Of a stretch of 64,000 bases of DNA, positions 61,555-64,000 are shown one piece after another. Source of the DNA: Arthrobacter sp. Soil782. Its GTDB lineage: Bacteria; Actinomycetota; Actinomycetes; Actinomycetales; Micrococcaceae. Made by a program: the position numbers and the translations under genes. The stretch covers positions 1 to 64,000 of the forward strand of contig NZ_LMSO01000007.1 of assembly GCF_001428435.1 (NCBI RefSeq), read 5' to 3'. Under the pieces are notes generated by a model that did not search any database, was not told where the DNA came from, and saw only the letters and a list, made by a program, of their open reading frames with translations. How positions within the stretch are numbered: the first letter of the stretch is position 1; the number at the start of each line of letters is the position of its first letter.

Positions 61555-62547
61555 ATGGGGGAGGAGCGTCCCACTCAGGAGCGGCATACTCCCGTTCTGC
61601 TGGATCGGTGCATCAATCTCCTCGCTCCCGCGATCGAGGCCGCCGGTGAGGGGGCCGTCGTCGTCGATGCGACCCTCGGCATGGGTGGTCACTCCGAGGC
61701 ACTGCTTCAGCGGTTCAGTGAACTTCACCTCGTGGGTATCGACCGCGACCGGCAGGCCTTGCGGCTTGCCGGAGAGCGGTTGGCACCGTATCGGAACCGC
61801 ACCGACCTCGTCCATGCGGTGTACGACGAAATCTCTTCTGTCCTCGAGGACCTCGGCATCGCACAGGTCCACGGTGTGCTCTTCGACCTCGGGGTCTCAT
61901 CCCTTCAACTGGACGAGCGAGACCGCGGATTCGCCTACTCCTATGACGCCCCTCTCGACATGAGGATGGATACGAGCACCGGGCAGAGCGCCGCGGATGT
62001 TGTCAATACCTACTCCGAGGATGAGCTGCGGCGCATCATCCGTACTTGGGGCGAGGAAAAGTTCGCAGGACGGATTGCGTCCGGAATCGTCTCGGCACGG
62101 AACGCAAAGCCGTTCACCACGACGGGCGAGCTGGTCGAGGCAATCCGCTCAGTTGTTCCCGCGGGCGCGGCCAAGACCGGAGGTCATCCGGCGAAGCGAA
62201 CCTTTCAGGCTCTGCGTATTGAGGTCAACGAAGAGCTCACCGTGCTGACGCGTGCTATTCCTGCCGCACTCGAATCGACGGACGTGTTGGGAAGAGTGGT
62301 TGTGATGTCCTACCACTCCCTAGAGGACAAGATCGTGAAAGCCGCCTTCTCCGCGGGAACGCGATCGTCCGCACCCGTCGGATTCCCGGTGGAGCTCGAG
62401 GAACACACGCCTTACCTCAAGACACTGACCAAGGGCACTGAGGCTCCTACCGACCAGGAGATCGCTGACAACCCGCGCGCAGCATCGGCAAAGCTCAGGG
62501 CAGTGGAACGCACCAGATCCAACACAACAGACAGGAACGCGAGATGA
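61555..62547 (+). CDS. rsmH: 16S rRNA m4C1402 methyltransferase RsmH
   Basis: 330 residues. It begins [13 protein letters not shown], with SAM-binding [19 protein letters not shown] and DRDRQAL. Further MraW motifs are [36 protein letters not shown] and [13 protein letters not shown]. It N4-methylates C1402 of 16S rRNA. AAGGAGCGG precedes ATG 61555. It overlaps the ftsL start by 4 bp. The 217 bp between mraZ and rsmH hold no gene or clear element. Confidence 0.96.
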   Translation: MGEERPTQERHTPVLLDRCINLLAPAIEAAGEGAVVVDATLGMGGHSEALLQRFSELHLVGIDRDRQALRLAGERLAPYRNRTDLVHAVYDEISSVLEDLGIAQVHGVLFDLGVSSLQLDERDRGFAYSYDAPLDMRMDTSTGQSAADVVNTYSEDELRRIIRTWGEEKFAGRIASGIVSARNAKPFTTTGELVEAIRSVVPAGAAKTGGHPAKRTFQALRIEVNEELTVLTRAIPAALESTDVLGRVVVMSYHSLEDKIVKAAFSAGTRSSAPVGFPVELEEHTPYLKTLTKGTEAPTDQEIADNPRAASAKLRAVERTRSNTTDRNAR

Positions 62548-63215
62548 GCCAATCAGTGCAGCAAAGGCCGTCTGTGCGTCACAGCGCTCATGCAGCGGCC
62601 GGCGCAGTAGCCGGAAACACCGCCCGCGCGCTGCAGCACCCGGCAGTGTCCAGTCCCGCGGTGCAACCGGGACGGGAACGACGCCGGACCCCACTCTCGG
62701 TGGTCCCGGCCGCACCCACGCGTGGCCGGGTCCCATTCGCTGTGTTCTCCATGGCCGCACTGATAGCAGCCCTGGTGGTGGTGCTCATGCTCAACATCTC
62801 CGTCTCGAGCAGCCAGTACAAACTGGTCTCACTGCGCGGTGAAGAGGTTGCACTTGCCGAGCGGAACCAGGCGCTGACGCAGCAGCTGGAGAACCTCCGC
62901 GCACCGCAGAACCTCGCATCAGCGGCGCACGAACTCGACATGGTGGCCTCCCCGACTTTCGGGACCATTGATGTAAATTCGTTGGCAGTCACCGGAAGCC
63001 CTGAGCCAGCCAAGGAGTCGGATGTACCGCCAGTTCTCGTGCCGGCACCTGCCGTGAACGTGCCGAGCCAGGCCGCCGCGCCGACGCCTTCGAATGAGCC
63101 GGCGGAACCGTCCGCACCGGCGGAACCGTCCGTACCGGACGCGGCCGCCGCACCGGAAGCGACCGTCGACGACGGGACAATCCCCGCACCGGCGCAGACT
63201 ACGCCCGGACAGTAA
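62544..63215 (+). CDS. ftsL: Cell-division protein FtsL-like
   Basis: 223 residues. A cytosolic N-terminal part of about 70 residues, one TM helix ([20 protein letters not shown]), then a short coiled coil ([20 protein letters not shown] and [18 protein letters not shown]). A Pro/Ala/Glu-rich outer tail of about 75 residues has an 18-bp tandem repeat. Topology and position between rsmH and ftsI identify FtsL, the divisome partner of FtsB/FtsQ. The ATG overlaps the rsmH stop (ATGA). Confidence 0.88.
   Translation: MSQSVQQRPSVRHSAHAAAGAVAGNTARALQHPAVSSPAVQPGRERRRTPLSVVPAAPTRGRVPFAVFSMAALIAALVVVLMLNISVSSSQYKLVSLRGEEVALAERNQALTQQLENLRAPQNLASAAHELDMVASPTFGTIDVNSLAVTGSPEPAKESDVPPVLVPAPAVNVPSQAAAPTPSNEPAEPSAPAEPSVPDAAAAPEATVDDGTIPAPAQTTPGQ
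63099..63134 (+). repeat. Two 18-bp tandem units in the ftsL tail
   Basis: Units at 63099-63116 and 63117-63134 differ at one base and encode PAEPSA and PAEPSV. They lie in the low-complexity extracytoplasmic tail. Confidence 0.7.
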
Positions 63216-63250
63216 GAGACCGCAGTACACCAACGCAGCGAGGAATCACG

Positions 63251-64000
63251 GTGGCACCAGCCGACAACCCCCAACATGAAACATTACGGGTCGCGCTCGG
63301 AGCCGCTAGGCTCAGGGTCGGACTGGCCTTTGTCCTGATTCTGCTGCTGGTCCTTGGGGTTCGCCTATTCCAGGTTCAGGGCCTCGACCCCGACGGAATG
63401 GCGCAGGTCGGCCTGAACAAGCGACTGGTTACCCAGCAGGTGCCGGCACTGCGTGGCAGCATCCTGGATGATGAGGGCAACGAGCTGGCGCACACGGTGC
63501 AGCGCTTCGATATTGTGGTTGACCAGACGCTCAGCGGCGGTGAAACCTTCGACCGGTACAACCGGGAGACCGGTAAGCGGGTTGAGGACATCCCCATGGA
63601 GCAGGGGTTCGAGGAGCTCTCAGCAATCCTTGGAGAGGACGTCGCCACGCTCAAGTCCTCCATCCTCGGAGACGCCAAGTTTGCCTTCGTTGCGCGTTCG
63701 GTGACGCCCGACATCAGGAACCAGGTGCTCGCCGTCGGGATGCCGGGAGTCTACGCCGACCCCACGACACTGCGCACGTACCCATCGGGAGCAGTAGCGG
63801 GCTCGATTCTCGGGTTCATGAGCGGTGACGGGCGCGCCCTGAGTGGAATCGAACTCACCCAGGAGGAACAGCTGACGGGGACACCGGGCAGCCGCACCTT
63901 CGAGATCGGCGGCGACGGTATCCGCATTCCGTACGCGACCAACGAGGACGTGCCCGCACAGGATGGCCAATCGGTGCGCCTGACCATCGATCAGGACCTC
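63251..64000 (+). CDS. ftsI: Penicillin-binding protein FtsI (PBP3), 5' part, cut by the window edge
   Basis: I translated 250 codons from GTG 63251 without a stop. A cytosolic start MAPADNPQHETLRV leads into one TM helix (LAFVLILLLVLGVRLFQVQG), then the PBP dimerisation domain: LRGSILDDEGNELAHTV, TLRTYPSGAVAGSILGFM and SGIELTQEEQLTGTPG. The transpeptidase domain with SxxK lies beyond the window. It makes septal peptidoglycan crosslinks. GAGGA lies about 7 nt before the start. Order rsmH-ftsL-ftsI is the standard dcw arrangement. Confidence 0.93.
   Translation, partial: MAPADNPQHETLRVALGAARLRVGLAFVLILLLVLGVRLFQVQGLDPDGMAQVGLNKRLVTQQVPALRGSILDDEGNELAHTVQRFDIVVDQTLSGGETFDRYNRETGKRVEDIPMEQGFEELSAILGEDVATLKSSILGDAKFAFVARSVTPDIRNQVLAVGMPGVYADPTTLRTYPSGAVAGSILGFMSGDGRALSGIELTQEEQLTGTPGSRTFEIGGDGIRIPYATNEDVPAQDGQSVRLTIDQDL

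Overview
This 64 kb window is a high-GC actinobacterial chromosome segment. The organism is most likely a member of the Micrococcaceae, close to Arthrobacter. Support comes from mycothione reductase, GarA, FtsR, a PknL-type PASTA kinase beside an Rv2175c-like protein, MraZ/RsmH/FtsL/FtsI, class II DAHP synthase, and gene order shared with other actinobacteria. The genus assignment is an inference from overall similarity; no search was run.

Layout. 0-10 kb: the 3' end of a 5S rRNA gene and its terminator, then a co-directional block (disordered/TPR-like protein, HAD phosphatase, small acidic protein, tlyA, nadK, recN, pyrG, Nudix, xerD). 10-22.5 kb: a block between xerD and parA that holds an ECF sigma factor with a membrane partner, two channel-like proteins, a second Nudix enzyme, a GntR-prpD-prpB-prpC 2-methylcitrate operon, a CitA/CitB-type two-component system and a DctA-type C4-dicarboxylate transporter. 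Metabolically this fits propionate breakdown to succinate and pyruvate plus dicarboxylate uptake. 22.5-29.5 kb: the conserved parA-scpA-scpB-rluB-tyrA-cmk-der block, followed by tRNA-Pro(GGG).

29.7-35.6 kb: an RCK potassium channel, a siderophore-interacting protein, and a stand-alone LigD-type polymerase (Prim-PolC-like) facing a LigC-type ATP-dependent ligase, with a secreted lipoprotein/PKD-like gene pair between them. 35.7-39 kb: gcvH, garA, ftsR, a bifunctional-nuclease-family gene and a second merR. 39-46 kb: an orphan ParA ATPase, pyruvate carboxylase, an N-terminally extended MinD/ParA-like ATPase and mycothione reductase. 46-51.7 kb: acyl-CoA synthetase, ROK glucokinase, a small membrane protein, an alpha/beta hydrolase and PlsC-type acyltransferase. 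51.7-60 kb: DAHP synthase, PASTA kinase, a LysM/lytic transglycosylase, an Rv2175c-like DNA-binding protein, polyprenyl diphosphate synthase and DNA polymerase IV. 60-64 kb: a DUF3040 protein and the start of the division/cell-wall cluster (mraZ, rsmH, ftsL, ftsI), cut by the window edge.

Most of the window is core genome. The parts most worth a second look are: the xerD-parA insertion, with a channel-like protein that keeps the potassium filter but lacks the following inner helix and, divergent to it, a voltage-sensor-like channel with a degenerate filter; the secreted gene pair between Prim-PolC and LigC; a 29-codon leader ORF fused by ATGA overlap to the LysM gene; MraZ-type GTGGAG boxes; a GntR operator over its own -10 element; and six genes whose -10 hexamers sit 6-8 nt before the start codon, pointing to leaderless transcripts. 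No CRISPR array, insertion sequence, prophage or attachment site was seen, and no gene-free stretch exceeds 300 bp.
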